This document shows, piece after piece, positions 35,294 to 44,155 of a stretch of 64,000 bases of DNA. The number at the start of each line of letters is the position of its first letter. Position 1 is the first letter of the stretch. Origin of the DNA: Alkalispirillum mobile (GTDB lineage: Bacteria; Pseudomonadota; Gammaproteobacteria; Nitrococcales; Halorhodospiraceae). Where the stretch lies: the NCBI RefSeq assembly GCF_003664325.1, contig NZ_RCDA01000003.1, positions 218,563-282,562 of the forward strand, in the 5' to 3' direction. The translations under genes and the position numbers were made by a program. The notes beneath the pieces are model-generated. The model saw only the letters and a list, made by a program, of their open reading frames with translations. It was not told the origin of the DNA and did not search any database.

Positions 35294-36469
35294 ATGACCC
35301 AGGCCCTGCTCGTCATCAATGCAGGCTCTTCCAGCATCAAGTTCGCCCTCTACACCGTGGCCGACGGCGTGCCCACTCCGCGCTACCGCGGGCAGGCTGA
35401 CGGGCTGGGGGCGAGCATCGGCTCGCTGCAGATCAGGGACAACCGGGGCGAGCGGCTGCTGCACGAGGAGCTGCCGGAGTCCGACGGGCATGACGAGGCC
35501 CTGGACCGGGCCCTGAACTGGCTGGAGGAGCGGCTGGAGGGGCACGAGCTGGTCGGTGCCGGCCACCGGGTGGTGCATGGCGGGCCGGAGTTCAGCCGGC
35601 CGGTGCGCATCACCCACTCCTGCCTGCACGAGCTGGAACGTTTCCGGGAGCTGGCGCCGCTGCACCAGCCCCACAACCTGCGCGCCATTCACGCCGTGGC
35701 CCGGGTGCGCCCGCACATGCCGCAGGTGGCCTGCTTCGACACCGCCGTCCACCGCCAGCAGCCCCGCGTGGCGCAGCGCTTCGCGCTGCCGCGCCAGTAC
35801 GAGAACAAGGGTGTGCTCCGCTACGGCTTCCACGGCCTGTCCTACGAGTACATTGCCTCCGTGCTGCCGGAGCACGACCGGCGCGCCGCCGAGGGGCGCA
35901 CCATCGTCGCCCACCTGGGCAACGGCGCCAGCATGTGCGCCCTGCACGACGGGCAGAGCGTGGCCAGCACCATGGGATTCACCGCACTGGACGGCCTGCC
36001 CATGGGGCAGCGCTGCGGCAACATCGACCCCGGCGTCATCCTCTACCTGCTGCAGAACGAGGGTATGGACGCCGCCGGTATTGAAGACCTGCTCTACCGC
36101 CGCTCCGGGCTGCTGGGCCTGTCCGGCATCAGCGCCGACATGCGCCAGCTACTGGAGAGCGACCGGCAGGAGGCCGCCGAGGCGGTGGAGTATTACGTCT
36201 ACCGAGCCGTGCGCGAGGCGGGCAGCCTGACCGCCGCCCTGGGCGGCCTGGACGCCTTCGTCTTCACCGCCGGCATCGGCGAGAACGCCGCCCCGGTGCG
36301 CGCCGCGATTTGCGAGCGGTTGGCCTGGCTGGGCATCACCCTCGACCCCGAGGCCAACGCCCGCAACGCGGGCTGTATCACCACCGCCGACAGCCAGGTG
36401 CCGGTCTACGTGATCCCGACCAACGAGGAGCTGATGATCGCCCAGCATACGCTGCGTGTTTTGGGGTGA
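35294..36469 (+). CDS. ackA: Acetate kinase (acyl kinase)
   Basis: Acetate kinase interconverts acetyl-phosphate plus ADP with acetate plus ATP. The 391-residue protein has the ASKHA-fold signature NAGSSSIKFAL at the start, GHRVVHGGPEF near residue 93, the central FDTAVHRQQP and YGFHGLSYEY, HLGNGASMCA near 215, DGLPMGQRCGNIDPG and the C-terminal FTAGIGENAAPVR. CGGAGAC precedes the ATG. Being next to a phosphotransacylase, it probably completes an acyl-CoA to acid pathway; acetate and other short acids are both possible substrates. Confidence 0.94.
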   Translation: MTQALLVINAGSSSIKFALYTVADGVPTPRYRGQADGLGASIGSLQIRDNRGERLLHEELPESDGHDEALDRALNWLEERLEGHELVGAGHRVVHGGPEFSRPVRITHSCLHELERFRELAPLHQPHNLRAIHAVARVRPHMPQVACFDTAVHRQQPRVAQRFALPRQYENKGVLRYGFHGLSYEYIASVLPEHDRRAAEGRTIVAHLGNGASMCALHDGQSVASTMGFTALDGLPMGQRCGNIDPGVILYLLQNEGMDAAGIEDLLYRRSGLLGLSGISADMRQLLESDRQEAAEAVEYYVYRAVREAGSLTAALGGLDAFVFTAGIGENAAPVRAAICERLAWLGITLDPEANARNAGCITTADSQVPVYVIPTNEELMIAQHTLRVLG

Positions 36470-36474
36470 ATGCG

Positions 36475-36687
36475 ATGTCGACGAGGATAGACTTAAAACC
36501 GGATGTGGAAGAGCGGCTGGTGGGCTTGGCGAAGGTCACTGGCCGAAGCAAAGCAGATCTCATTCTTCAGCTCATTGAGCAAAACCTGAGCGAGTTGGAG
36601 GACATCTGTTTGGCGGAGCAGCGCCTGAAAGACCTTAAGGCTGGTCAGACGCGCTCCATCAGGGCTGAAGATGTCTGGGAAGATTGA
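36475..36687 (+). CDS. RelB/CopG-type antitoxin (orphan)
   Basis: The 70-residue protein has a ribbon-helix-helix-like N-terminus (MSTRIDLKPDVEERLVGLAKVTGRSKADLI) and an acidic toxin-binding tail (ELEDICLAEQRLKDLKAG). It is clearly similar to the antitoxin at 62594-62818 over most of its length. A GTG at 36466, overlapping the ackA stop, is an alternative start. A toxin gene would begin in the overlapping ATG at 36671, but the frame stops after 21 codons, so the partner is lost. Confidence 0.78.
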   Translation: MSTRIDLKPDVEERLVGLAKVTGRSKADLILQLIEQNLSELEDICLAEQRLKDLKAGQTRSIRAEDVWED

Positions 36688-36736
36688 ATTGCCCGCCAGA
36701 GCTATTGGTCTTAACGCGCCTCCATTGCCTCGCTGA
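36671..36736 (+). pseudogene. Truncated RelE/ParE toxin start
   Basis: An ATG overlaps the antitoxin by 17 bp, exactly the overlap seen in the related module at 62594-62610. It encodes MSGKIELPARAIGLN and then non-conserved residues to a TGA. The first ten residues resemble RelE-type N-termini (Met, Trp or Gly, Lys, Ile, Glu). The rest of the toxin is missing. Confidence 0.35.
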
Positions 36737-37436
36737 CCTGCCCGATGATCTCCGTGGCCGCCGTCAGAATGTGGTCGCGGGAGAAGCCCGCCTTGTCCAT
36801 CTCCTGGTAGAGCGTGCGCGCCATCAGCTTGGCGACCTTGTCCGGGGCATGGGTCACGGGGCCGTTGCCCTCGGACTTGGCCCGGGCCAGTGCCAGCTTG
36901 ATGAAGTGGGTCTTCAGCAGACCTCGCAGGCGCTGGATGTGCAGTGACTTGGCCACCACGAGGGCGAGGATGGATGCCATGCGCAAATCGTCCTCGCCCA
37001 GCCGCCGCGTGCCCTCCGGGCTGTCCACATTGATCACGCCCACCACCTCATCCTCCAGCACGATGGGCACGGAAATGCTGTCGGGGCCTTTCGCCTCCGG
37101 CCGCTTCGCCAGGGGGGCGTACTCCGAGTCGGGCAGGTCCGAGATCAACAGTGGCTTGCCGGAACTGGCCACCTGGCCGGCGATTCCGCTGCCCAGGCCC
37201 TGCGCCTCCTCGTAGGCGGCTTCGGGCAGATCGCCGTGGTGCGCCTGCACCCGCAGTTTCGGTTCACCGTTATCCGGGTCGTGCTTGATCAGCATGATCG
37301 AGCAGTGCCGGCAGGCCATGGCGTGGCTGACCAGCTCCGCCAGCCGTGCCAGCCCGCGCTCGGTGGATTCCGACTCCTCCACAAAGCGGGCGAGCTGGCG
37401 GAGGTCTTCGTCAAATCGGGAGAGTGCCTGGCCCAT
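36711..37436 (-). CDS. GAF-domain protein
   Basis: The 241-residue cytoplasmic protein has a GAF domain at about residues 22-160, including the AMACRHCSIMLI, GLGSGIAGQVASSGKPLLISDL and VPIVLEDEVVGVINVDSPEG patterns. A C-terminal helical region of about 70 residues resembles a Fis-less linker rather than an output domain. GAF domains bind small ligands or sense redox. No kinase, cyclase or DNA-binding domain is attached, so output is probably through a partner. It is read leftwards and slightly overlaps the toxin relic. Confidence 0.75.
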   Translation of the reverse strand: MGQALSRFDEDLRQLARFVEESESTERGLARLAELVSHAMACRHCSIMLIKHDPDNGEPKLRVQAHHGDLPEAAYEEAQGLGSGIAGQVASSGKPLLISDLPDSEYAPLAKRPEAKGPDSISVPIVLEDEVVGVINVDSPEGTRRLGEDDLRMASILALVVAKSLHIQRLRGLLKTHFIKLALARAKSEGNGPVTHAPDKVAKLMARTLYQEMDKAGFSRDHILTAATEIIGQVSEAMEAR

Positions 37437-37473
37437 GTTTGCTCCTTGCGACTGTGACGGCAGGTCACTTGCC

Positions 37474-38427
37474 TCAGTCTAGACGATTACCGCCTTCATC
37501 CAACCGAGCGCCCACCTCGTGTTCGTAGGCCTGCGCGGCCGCCGCGATGCTGCCGCCCTTTCCATCGGCCAGCCAACGCCGAAAGCGTCCTGCGTCCCCC
37601 AGCGGGGTACGCCTGCCCTGTGAGTTCAGAAACACCAGCGCCACTGGCCGGCCCTCCATCTGCGCAACCATCAACAGGCAGCGGCCGGCCTCCACCAGAT
37701 ACCCCGTCTTGCTCAGGTGCACATCCCACTTGGAATGGACGACCAGCGGGTTCGTATTGGCGTAGCCCTTGGTATAGCGAGGGGCACGGAAGTGCGCGGT
37801 ATGTAGGTGTGTCGTGGAATACTCGCGAATCACTTCGTGCTCGTTCGCGGCTGCCGCAAGTTTCAGCAGGTCGGACGCAGTGGAGACATTCTCCACCGAC
37901 AGCCCGCTGCTATCGACAAACCGGGTCTGCGCCATCCCCAACTCGGCGGCCCTGGCGTTCATCGCCGCAATGAGTGCTGCCCGGCCCCCGGGGTGATGGT
38001 GGGCCAGCACATAGGTGGCCAGGTTCTCCGACGACATCAATGCCAATCGCACCAACTCTCCTCGTGGCAACCGCGAGTCCACGCGCATCCGCGAAAAGGC
38101 GTTTTTCCCGACGAAGTGCTGGCGCGGCACGATAGTCAGCCACTCATCCAGGGGTTCGCCGGACTCGACCACCACCAATGCTGTCATCAACTTGGTCAGA
38201 GAAGCGATGGGCACCGGGATATCCGCCCGTTTGCTGACGACTTGCTCGCCGGTGTCGAGATAGGCGATCGCGGCGTGAACCGACGCCAGTTGGAGTGGCT
38301 CACGCTCGGTCGGCGCGCCCTGAGCGGCTGCTGGCAGACCCGGACAGAGCAGTAAAACCGCAAGGGCGGCTAGCCAACCATGTCGGTGCCTGGCCATTTT
38401 ACGGAGCACTACGGACAGTGGTTTCAT
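37474..38427 (-). CDS. pbpG: Penicillin-binding protein 7-type D-Ala-D-Ala endopeptidase
   Basis: The start at 38427 has an AAGGCGGAG site and opens a signal peptide ending near AAAQG; the product is 317 residues. Serine-peptidase motifs are SLTK (nucleophile Ser and Lys), SSEN and KTGY, in the S11 spacing. PbpG cleaves D-Ala-meso-DAP crosslinks during cell-wall remodelling in the periplasm. The length and absence of a C-terminal membrane anchor fit PbpG better than DacA or DacC. It is divergent from the polysaccharide locus. Confidence 0.88.
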   Translation of the reverse strand: MKPLSVVLRKMARHRHGWLAALAVLLLCPGLPAAAQGAPTEREPLQLASVHAAIAYLDTGEQVVSKRADIPVPIASLTKLMTALVVVESGEPLDEWLTIVPRQHFVGKNAFSRMRVDSRLPRGELVRLALMSSENLATYVLAHHHPGGRAALIAAMNARAAELGMAQTRFVDSSGLSVENVSTASDLLKLAAAANEHEVIREYSTTHLHTAHFRAPRYTKGYANTNPLVVHSKWDVHLSKTGYLVEAGRCLLMVAQMEGRPVALVFLNSQGRRTPLGDAGRFRRWLADGKGGSIAAAAQAYEHEVGARLDEGGNRLD

Positions 38428-38599
38428 TGGCTCCGCCTTGTTGAATACCGGGGCTCGTGTGTTTGTTGGGTAGCCAATGAGTTGCTGCGCCGCACCATCT
38501 GGCGTTCCCTGCCATATCGGCGTAACATTATACGGCAATCGCCCTGTGGTGGATTTCTCTGGGCTCTACCAACACTTACGGTGTATTCCGGGAGAGGTT

Positions 38600-40609
38600 G
38601 TGAACATTCAGCAGCGTCTGCTCAAACTGCCCCGGCCCGCAAAGCGGCTGATCATGGTGTCAACCGATGCCGCCATGTTGCCGATCGCGGTATGGGCGGC
38701 GTTCTCGCTCCGCTTGGGGAAGCCGGATCCCGCCGTGCTTATCGAGCACGCCTGGCTGCTGGTTCTCATTCCGCTTTTTACGCTGCCCATTTTTACCCTC
38801 TTCGGGCTCTACCGTGCCGTGGTGCGGTACATGGGGCCGCAGGCCGTCATGGCTGTGGTCAAGGGCGTCACTGTATCGGCTTTGGTTTTTGCCGCAGCCG
38901 TCACCCTCGGCCGTCTGGACGCCATACCGCGTGCGACCATCTTCATCTACTGGTTGGTTGCCTTGCTGATGGTGGGTGGGTCTCGGTTCATCGTCCGCGC
39001 CTGGTTCCAATCTGTCGTAAAGCGCAAGAAGGATAAAAAGCCCGTTGCCATCTACGGCTCCGGGGCAGGGGGCATTCAACTGGCCACCAGCCTCGCCAGC
39101 GGGCACGAGTACCACCCGGTTGCCTTTGTCGACGACGACCCGGCGAAACAGGGCATGATCATCGCCGGTTTGCCCGTCAAACAGCCCGAAGACCTACCCC
39201 GCCTTATCAAGCGCCACAAGCTTGGGCATGTGTTGCTGGCCATGCCGAGGCTATCCCGTGCCCGCCGGCGCGAAATCGTCGAATGGCTGGAGCCGCTGCG
39301 TGCGCACATCCTCACCATGCCGAGCCTCGCCGATCTGGTCTCCAAGCGCGCCAAGCTGGATGAAGTGCGGGAGGTGGAAATCGAAGACCTGCTGGGTCGC
39401 GATTCGGTTGGCCCCCGTGAAGACCTTCTAGCGCACTGCATAGCCGACAAGTCGGTGATGGTTACCGGCGCCGGTGGCTCCATCGGCTCGGAGCTGTGCC
39501 GCCAGATCCTGCGGCTCGGCCCGAAACGCCTCGTCCTGCTGGAACGCTCTGAGTTCGCGCTGTACCGGATTGAGCGGGAGTTGAAGGCGCAAATGGCCGG
39601 GGACGAGCACCGGGTCGAACTACAGGCCGCCTTGGGCGATGTGGTCGATGGTGCCCGCATGGAGGCGATCATGCGGGTATTCTCCGTTGATACGGTCTAC
39701 CACGCCGCCGCCTACAAGCACGTCCCCCTGGTGGAGGGTAACGTCCTGGAAGGCGTGCGGAATAACGTCTTCGGCACCTTGAACACCGCGGGCGCCGCGG
39801 CTCAGGCCGGGGTGCAACACTTCGTGCTCATCAGCACCGACAAGGCCGTGCGACCCACCAATGTTATGGGGGCCACCAAGCGCCTGGCCGAACTGGTCTT
39901 ACAAGGGCTGGCCCGCCAGCCGGATATGAGGACCCGCTTCTCCATGGTCCGGTTCGGCAATGTGCTTGGCTCCTCGGGTTCCGTGGTGCCGCTCTTCCGG
40001 GAGCAGATTCGCCAAGGGGGGCCGGTCACGGTCACCCACCCCGAGGTCACCCGCTATTTCATGACCATCCCGGAGGCGGCATCGCTGGTTCTTCAGGCCG
40101 GGTCGATGGCCAAGGGTGGCGAGGTCTTTGTGTTGGACATGGGCGAGCCGGTGCGCATCTTGGACCTGGCCCGGCGGATGATTCACCTCTCCGGCTATGA
40201 CGAGCAGACCGAACAGCACCCCGACGGGGAAATCGCCATCCGGTTCACCGGGTTGCGGCCCGGGGAAAAACTGTATGAAGAATTGCTGCTGGGTGATGTC
40301 GTGATGGGGACCGAGCACGCGATGATCATGCGTGCTCGAGAAGATCACCTGTCCTCATCGACCCTGCACGAGCTGCTGCAAGCACTGCGCGACGCCTGCG
40401 ACACCTTCGACTGCCAGAAAGCACGAAGCGCATTGGCCGAGGCGGTGGAGGGTTACGAAGCGATCGGGCCGGGCAGTGACGTGATTACGCGCGGACTGGC
40501 GAAGGCTGATTCTGAGGAGTTTGAGGACTGGCTGCCATTGGTGGGTGGGGGTAGTAATAGCGCCTGCCCGATTGATCGGTCCTTCGGCAGCATGTCGGAG
40601 AGAGGGTAG
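38600..40609 (+). CDS. Membrane-bound UDP-sugar C4,C6-dehydratase, WbpM/PglF/CapD type
   Basis: From the GTG at 38600, with GGAG just upstream, the product is 669 residues. Four membrane helices come first (about 15-150), then two Rossmann regions: GSGAGGIQLATSL near 155 and VTGAGGSIGSELCRQI near 295. The active-site block STDKAVRPTNVMGATKR has Met in place of the usual SDR Tyr, and YHAAAYKHVPLVE is present. Both are diagnostic of the UDP-GlcNAc 4,6-dehydratase group. It would make UDP-4-keto-6-deoxy-GlcNAc, the substrate for the aminotransferase at 41212-42405. It converges on the sugar transferase with a 12-bp gap. Confidence 0.9.
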   Translation: MNIQQRLLKLPRPAKRLIMVSTDAAMLPIAVWAAFSLRLGKPDPAVLIEHAWLLVLIPLFTLPIFTLFGLYRAVVRYMGPQAVMAVVKGVTVSALVFAAAVTLGRLDAIPRATIFIYWLVALLMVGGSRFIVRAWFQSVVKRKKDKKPVAIYGSGAGGIQLATSLASGHEYHPVAFVDDDPAKQGMIIAGLPVKQPEDLPRLIKRHKLGHVLLAMPRLSRARRREIVEWLEPLRAHILTMPSLADLVSKRAKLDEVREVEIEDLLGRDSVGPREDLLAHCIADKSVMVTGAGGSIGSELCRQILRLGPKRLVLLERSEFALYRIERELKAQMAGDEHRVELQAALGDVVDGARMEAIMRVFSVDTVYHAAAYKHVPLVEGNVLEGVRNNVFGTLNTAGAAAQAGVQHFVLISTDKAVRPTNVMGATKRLAELVLQGLARQPDMRTRFSMVRFGNVLGSSGSVVPLFREQIRQGGPVTVTHPEVTRYFMTIPEAASLVLQAGSMAKGGEVFVLDMGEPVRILDLARRMIHLSGYDEQTEQHPDGEIAIRFTGLRPGEKLYEELLLGDVVMGTEHAMIMRAREDHLSSSTLHELLQALRDACDTFDCQKARSALAEAVEGYEAIGPGSDVITRGLAKADSEEFEDWLPLVGGGSNSACPIDRSFGSMSERG

Positions 40610-40621
40610 AAGGGGAGGGGC

Positions 40622-41218
40622 CTAGCGGCTGCTGGCCAGCCGATAGAGCGTGCGCAGGATAATGCGGATGTCCTCTTTCAGGGATTGTCTCGCCACGTAC
40701 TCTTGGTACCACGCCAACTTCTGTGGCAACACCACATCAACGTAGGCCTGATGCGGGTCCGAATACCGCGCCAAAATCGTGTTTTCATCCAGCATCTCAA
40801 GCGCGGCGTAGTCGGTCAGGCCCGGGCGCACCGATAGCACGACCTCTTTGACATCGGCCTGGTAGTACGCCACGTACTCGGGTACCTCGGGGCGCGGGCC
40901 CACCAGGCTCATAGTGCCCCGCAGCACATCCAGCAGCTGTGGTAGCTCATCGAGCTTGTAGCGCCGCAGGAGCCGGCCAGAGTGGGTGATCCGTGCGTCC
41001 TCACCCACGGTCAGCTTACCGGCCGCCTCACTCGCGGGCCGCATGGTGCGGAACTTGAAGATGCGGAACGGCTTGCCGTGGCGGCCCACCCGCACCTGGC
41101 GAAAAAACACCGGCCCGGGCGAGTCGAGTTTGATCCACAGGGCGATGCCCAACAGCAGCGGCATCAGCAGCAACAGGCCCAGCGCCGCTGCAACGACATC
41201 AAAGCCCCGCTTCAGCAT
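40622..41218 (-). CDS. Initiating sugar-phosphate transferase (monotopic PglC/WecP-like)
   Basis: The 198-residue protein starts with [31 protein letters not shown], a membrane hairpin, and then the bacterial sugar transferase domain with [43 protein letters not shown] sequence and [10 protein letters not shown]. Such enzymes move a sugar-1-phosphate from UDP- or dTDP-sugar onto undecaprenyl phosphate. The small size fits PglC. The natural substrate here would be the UDP-diamino- or monoamino-trideoxy sugar made by the neighbouring genes. It overlaps the aminotransferase gene by 7 bp. Confidence 0.9.
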   Translation of the reverse strand: MLKRGFDVVAAALGLLLLMPLLLGIALWIKLDSPGPVFFRQVRVGRHGKPFRIFKFRTMRPASEAAGKLTVGEDARITHSGRLLRRYKLDELPQLLDVLRGTMSLVGPRPEVPEYVAYYQADVKEVVLSVRPGLTDYAALEMLDENTILARYSDPHQAYVDVVLPQKLAWYQEYVARQSLKEDIRIILRTLYRLASSR

Positions 41219-42405
41219 GCCCGCTTGAGCACATCACGTACGGCAGTCACCACCCGTTCCAGGTCAGCGTCGGACATCGCCGTGTAAAGCGGCAGCGAGA
41301 CCTCTTGCTGGAACAGCGCCTCAGAGACTGGGAAATCCGCCTCGGAAACACCGCAGCAGGCCTGCCAGTAAGGGTGCCGATGCAGCGGGATGAAATGCAC
41401 GGAACAGCCGATCCCCCGGGCCGCCATGGCCTCGATGAATTCATCGCGACCCACGCCCGCCTCTGGCAGCAGGCGCACCGGGTACAGGTGCCGGGCCTGG
41501 ATGTCGCCCGCCGGCGCGGCGGCCGGCAGCCGGAGGGGCAAATCGGCCAGGGCCTCGTCGTAGCGCCGGGCCAGGTCTTCCCGACGGGCGTGGAATTGGG
41601 GCAGGCGCTTTAACTGATGCAGACCCAGCGCCGCCGCAATATCCGTCATGTTGTACTTGAACCCCGGCGCCACCACTTCGTAATACCAGTCCGGCGTGTC
41701 GGAGTGGTAGCGATCGAATACATCCTTGCTGATGCCATGCAGCCGCATGGTGCGGGCTCGGGCCGCCAGGTCCGCATCATTGGTGACCAGCATGCCACCC
41801 TCACCGGTGGTCATCGTCTTGTTGGCGTAAAAGCTGAACACGCAGGCCGCCGAACCCAACGTACCGACCATGCGGCCCTGCCAGGTGGTGGGCAGGGCAT
41901 GGGCGGCATCCTCTACCAAAGCGAGGTCATGACGCTTTGCCAAGGCCTGTAATGTTGTCATGTCACAGGCCAACCCAGAGAAGTGCACCGGCATGATGGC
42001 TCGGGTGCGCTCCGTAATCGCCGATTCCACGCAGGCCGGGTCGATGTTGAAAGTGTGTTCTTCCACATCCACCAGCACCGGTGTTGCGCCCAGATAGCGC
42101 ACCACCTCGGCCGTCGCGGTGAACGTGTAGTTGGGCACAATGACCTCGTCATCGGGGCCAATGCCCAATGCCTCCAGGGCCAGGTGCAGCCCCGCCGTGG
42201 CGGAATTAACAGCTACGCAGTGCAGCGGTTGCGCTTCGGCCTCACCCGTTTTGCCCCTGGCGAGATAGTCGGCGAAGCGCTCTTCAAACGCTCGGGTGCG
42301 CGGGCCGGTTGTTACCCAGCCCGACTGAAGTGTGGCTACGACCTCGTTGATCTCCTCCCCGTTGATCTCCGGGCGGGCGAAGGGCAGAAAGCTTCGGTCT
42401 GACAA
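41212..42405 (-). CDS. PLP-dependent sugar aminotransferase (DegT/DnrJ/EryC1; PglE-like)
   Basis: The 397-residue protein begins [29 protein letters not shown]. The PLP lysine lies in [15 protein letters not shown] near residue 185, with the preceding ACVFS strand and the HALPTTWQG segment. The family transfers an amino group to 4-keto sugars. Because it is beside a UDP-GlcNAc 4,6-dehydratase and a PglC-like transferase, it probably makes UDP-4-amino-4,6-dideoxy-GlcNAc. The acetyltransferase that would finish bacillosamine is not recognised in the window. Confidence 0.9.
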   Translation of the reverse strand: MSDRSFLPFARPEINGEEINEVVATLQSGWVTTGPRTRAFEERFADYLARGKTGEAEAQPLHCVAVNSATAGLHLALEALGIGPDDEVIVPNYTFTATAEVVRYLGATPVLVDVEEHTFNIDPACVESAITERTRAIMPVHFSGLACDMTTLQALAKRHDLALVEDAAHALPTTWQGRMVGTLGSAACVFSFYANKTMTTGEGGMLVTNDADLAARARTMRLHGISKDVFDRYHSDTPDWYYEVVAPGFKYNMTDIAAALGLHQLKRLPQFHARREDLARRYDEALADLPLRLPAAAPAGDIQARHLYPVRLLPEAGVGRDEFIEAMAARGIGCSVHFIPLHRHPYWQACCGVSEADFPVSEALFQQEVSLPLYTAMSDADLERVVTAVRDVLKRAC

Positions 42406-42408
42406 AAG

Positions 42409-42849
42409 TCAGCTCCCTACGCCGCCGCGAAGAGCATCGCGGAGGGCGCGGTTGATCTCGGGGTCTTCATCAACCGGCCGTATCTGAGGGGGCTTTGGCC
42501 AATCGGCGTCGATCCAGTCCTGGCCTGCAAAAGCGACCTTATTTTCGTAGCGAGGGAAGATATGAAAATGCAACAGCGGGTCGCGCATCATCAGGCAGAG
42601 GGCGTTGATGCGCGCAGCTCCGAATAGAGTCTTCACCCGACGTTCCGCTTCACCAAAAAGATGCGCCATATCTCGCGACTGCGCCTCTGAAAGGCTGGCA
42701 AAGTCCAGCACGTTAGCGCGTGTACTCAGTACCATGGAGCCAAGCGTTAGCTGTTGAGGCCGCACTGACAGTACCCAGTGCTCGGTTCCAGCTACAGATA
42801 AAGCGTCAACCTGAAATTTTTCGCGAAAGGCGTCCAGTTCAGTCGCCAT
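42409..42849 (-). CDS. HIT-domain-like protein with incomplete histidine triad
   Basis: The ATG at 42849 has an excellent GGAGGTGATC ribosome site, giving 146 residues. The protein resembles Ap4A-hydrolase-type HIT proteins: LSVRPQQLTLGSMVL, a central helix, and DPLLHFHIFPRY. The triad H-x-H-x-H reads L92-L93-H94-F95-H96, so the first His is replaced by Leu while the usual nucleophile and third His remain. HIT proteins hydrolyse or transfer nucleotidyl groups. Placement in the polysaccharide operon suggests a nucleotide-sugar or nucleotidyl-alcohol role, but this is inference. The 11-bp overlap with the LicD-like gene upstream implies coupling. Confidence 0.65.
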   Translation of the reverse strand: MATELDAFREKFQVDALSVAGTEHWVLSVRPQQLTLGSMVLSTRANVLDFASLSEAQSRDMAHLFGEAERRVKTLFGAARINALCLMMRDPLLHFHIFPRYENKVAFAGQDWIDADWPKPPQIRPVDEDPEINRALRDALRGGVGS

Positions 42850-44155
42850 GTTGATCACCTCCGGCCCTCTGTTGGGGGCAGCTATCAAACCAATGCCGAT
42901 TAAATCGAGGCGCCCCCGCTCCCACTTCTGTGAGTAGGGACTGCCTCAGCATCTGTGCCAGCACCGCATCGTAACCATTCGCATCAGCGTTCGATAGGTG
43001 CCAAACCAAACGTTTCAAGAAAAGGCAGACGCCCAGCAGGTTCTGCACCACCACGAGGTTATGGCGGCCACTCGAGCAATTAAAAGACCTTACCGGCGTT
43101 CGCCAGTCCCCATAGCCTTCCGTCAGGTAACGGTCCCCATCGCGGGGCCCCAGAATACGCACACCACGGAGTTCATACGCAACCAGCTCCTGCGGGGTGT
43201 GGTCCCAACGGTGCATCATCGAGCCATGCCACCAGATTCCCCCCTCGTCATAAAGCAGGGAGAAATCCACGGCGATACCATTGCAATGGACAGCTTTCAC
43301 GAGCACGGGCAGGACATCGACGCGGAGCCCCTCAGGGGTGCAGTGGAGTCGATATTGATGGTCGGCGCGCACAGACTCGAACAGGGGCGACGCCTCCAGC
43401 AGTTGCGTGAGCCTGGTCAGATCCGTGCGTTCTGCAGGCAGTCCGAGGTCGATATCGAAGTCGTGGGGGAGAAAGTCCCCTTCTCGGAAGATACCAAGGA
43501 ACGTACCGGAAAGTGCCGTCCAACCCCATTGCTCCAGGGGCAACAACTGGGCTACATCGTGAAGTGCTGCCTCAGCGTCCTCTCGGGCAAAGTCCGCCGG
43601 CTGCTCCTGGTCAGATACACCACGCTCTTGATTTTCCGCCTCCATGCGCGATGCTGTGTCGGCACGCTTGGCCTGAAGGCTCGCAAGAAGGCGGTCTGCC
43701 TCGTCTTGGAACTCGGCCAGCGTCTGCGCCGCAAGCGGCTGATTGTCGGCCAGTGTGGCTTGATGCACTACCTGGGCCTTTGCGGTAAGCCGGGCCGTCG
43801 CCGCCTCCAACGGGGGTAGACGGTCTGCTCGGCCACCCACCCAGTCAGCCATAGCCCGGCTTTCCTTCAGTGACAGGCCATCACTGAAGCAGAAAAATGG
43901 ATCACTCTCAGACGGACCAAGGCCTGGCCAGCCTCGCGTGGCATACCAGTGAGCACGACGTAACCCATCTTTGAAATTGTCCTCCCGGAACTCGCACCAG
44001 AGCTGGCAGGCTAGAGTGGGCGAGCCGGTGACCGCAAGACAACTTGTATAACCGGCTGCGGCCATTAGCAGCCGTTCGGGTTTGCTGTGCTGGCGGTTCA
44101 GGTAGTGAAGCAGCCGATAGCTCTTGCCGGGGCTCAGGCGAGCTTTACCACTCAC
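42839..44155 (-). CDS. LicD-family protein (first of two)
   Basis: I start it at the GTG at 44155 because GAGG lies upstream and it overlaps the preceding gene by only 11 bp; this gives 438 residues. The N-terminal half is helical and of unknown function. The C-terminal half has the LicD/fukutin nucleotidyltransferase-like motif LSGTFLGIFREGDFLPHDFDIDLGL near residues 270-295, read in parts, with the metal-binding DFDID. LicD proteins transfer phosphocholine or related groups onto glycans. The acceptor and donor here are unknown. The following HIT-like gene is translationally coupled. Confidence 0.7.
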   Translation of the reverse strand: MSGKARLSPGKSYRLLHYLNRQHSKPERLLMAAAGYTSCLAVTGSPTLACQLWCEFREDNFKDGLRRAHWYATRGWPGLGPSESDPFFCFSDGLSLKESRAMADWVGGRADRLPPLEAATARLTAKAQVVHQATLADNQPLAAQTLAEFQDEADRLLASLQAKRADTASRMEAENQERGVSDQEQPADFAREDAEAALHDVAQLLPLEQWGWTALSGTFLGIFREGDFLPHDFDIDLGLPAERTDLTRLTQLLEASPLFESVRADHQYRLHCTPEGLRVDVLPVLVKAVHCNGIAVDFSLLYDEGGIWWHGSMMHRWDHTPQELVAYELRGVRILGPRDGDRYLTEGYGDWRTPVRSFNCSSGRHNLVVVQNLLGVCLFLKRLVWHLSNADANGYDAVLAQMLRQSLLTEVGAGAPRFNRHWFDSCPQQRAGGDQHGD

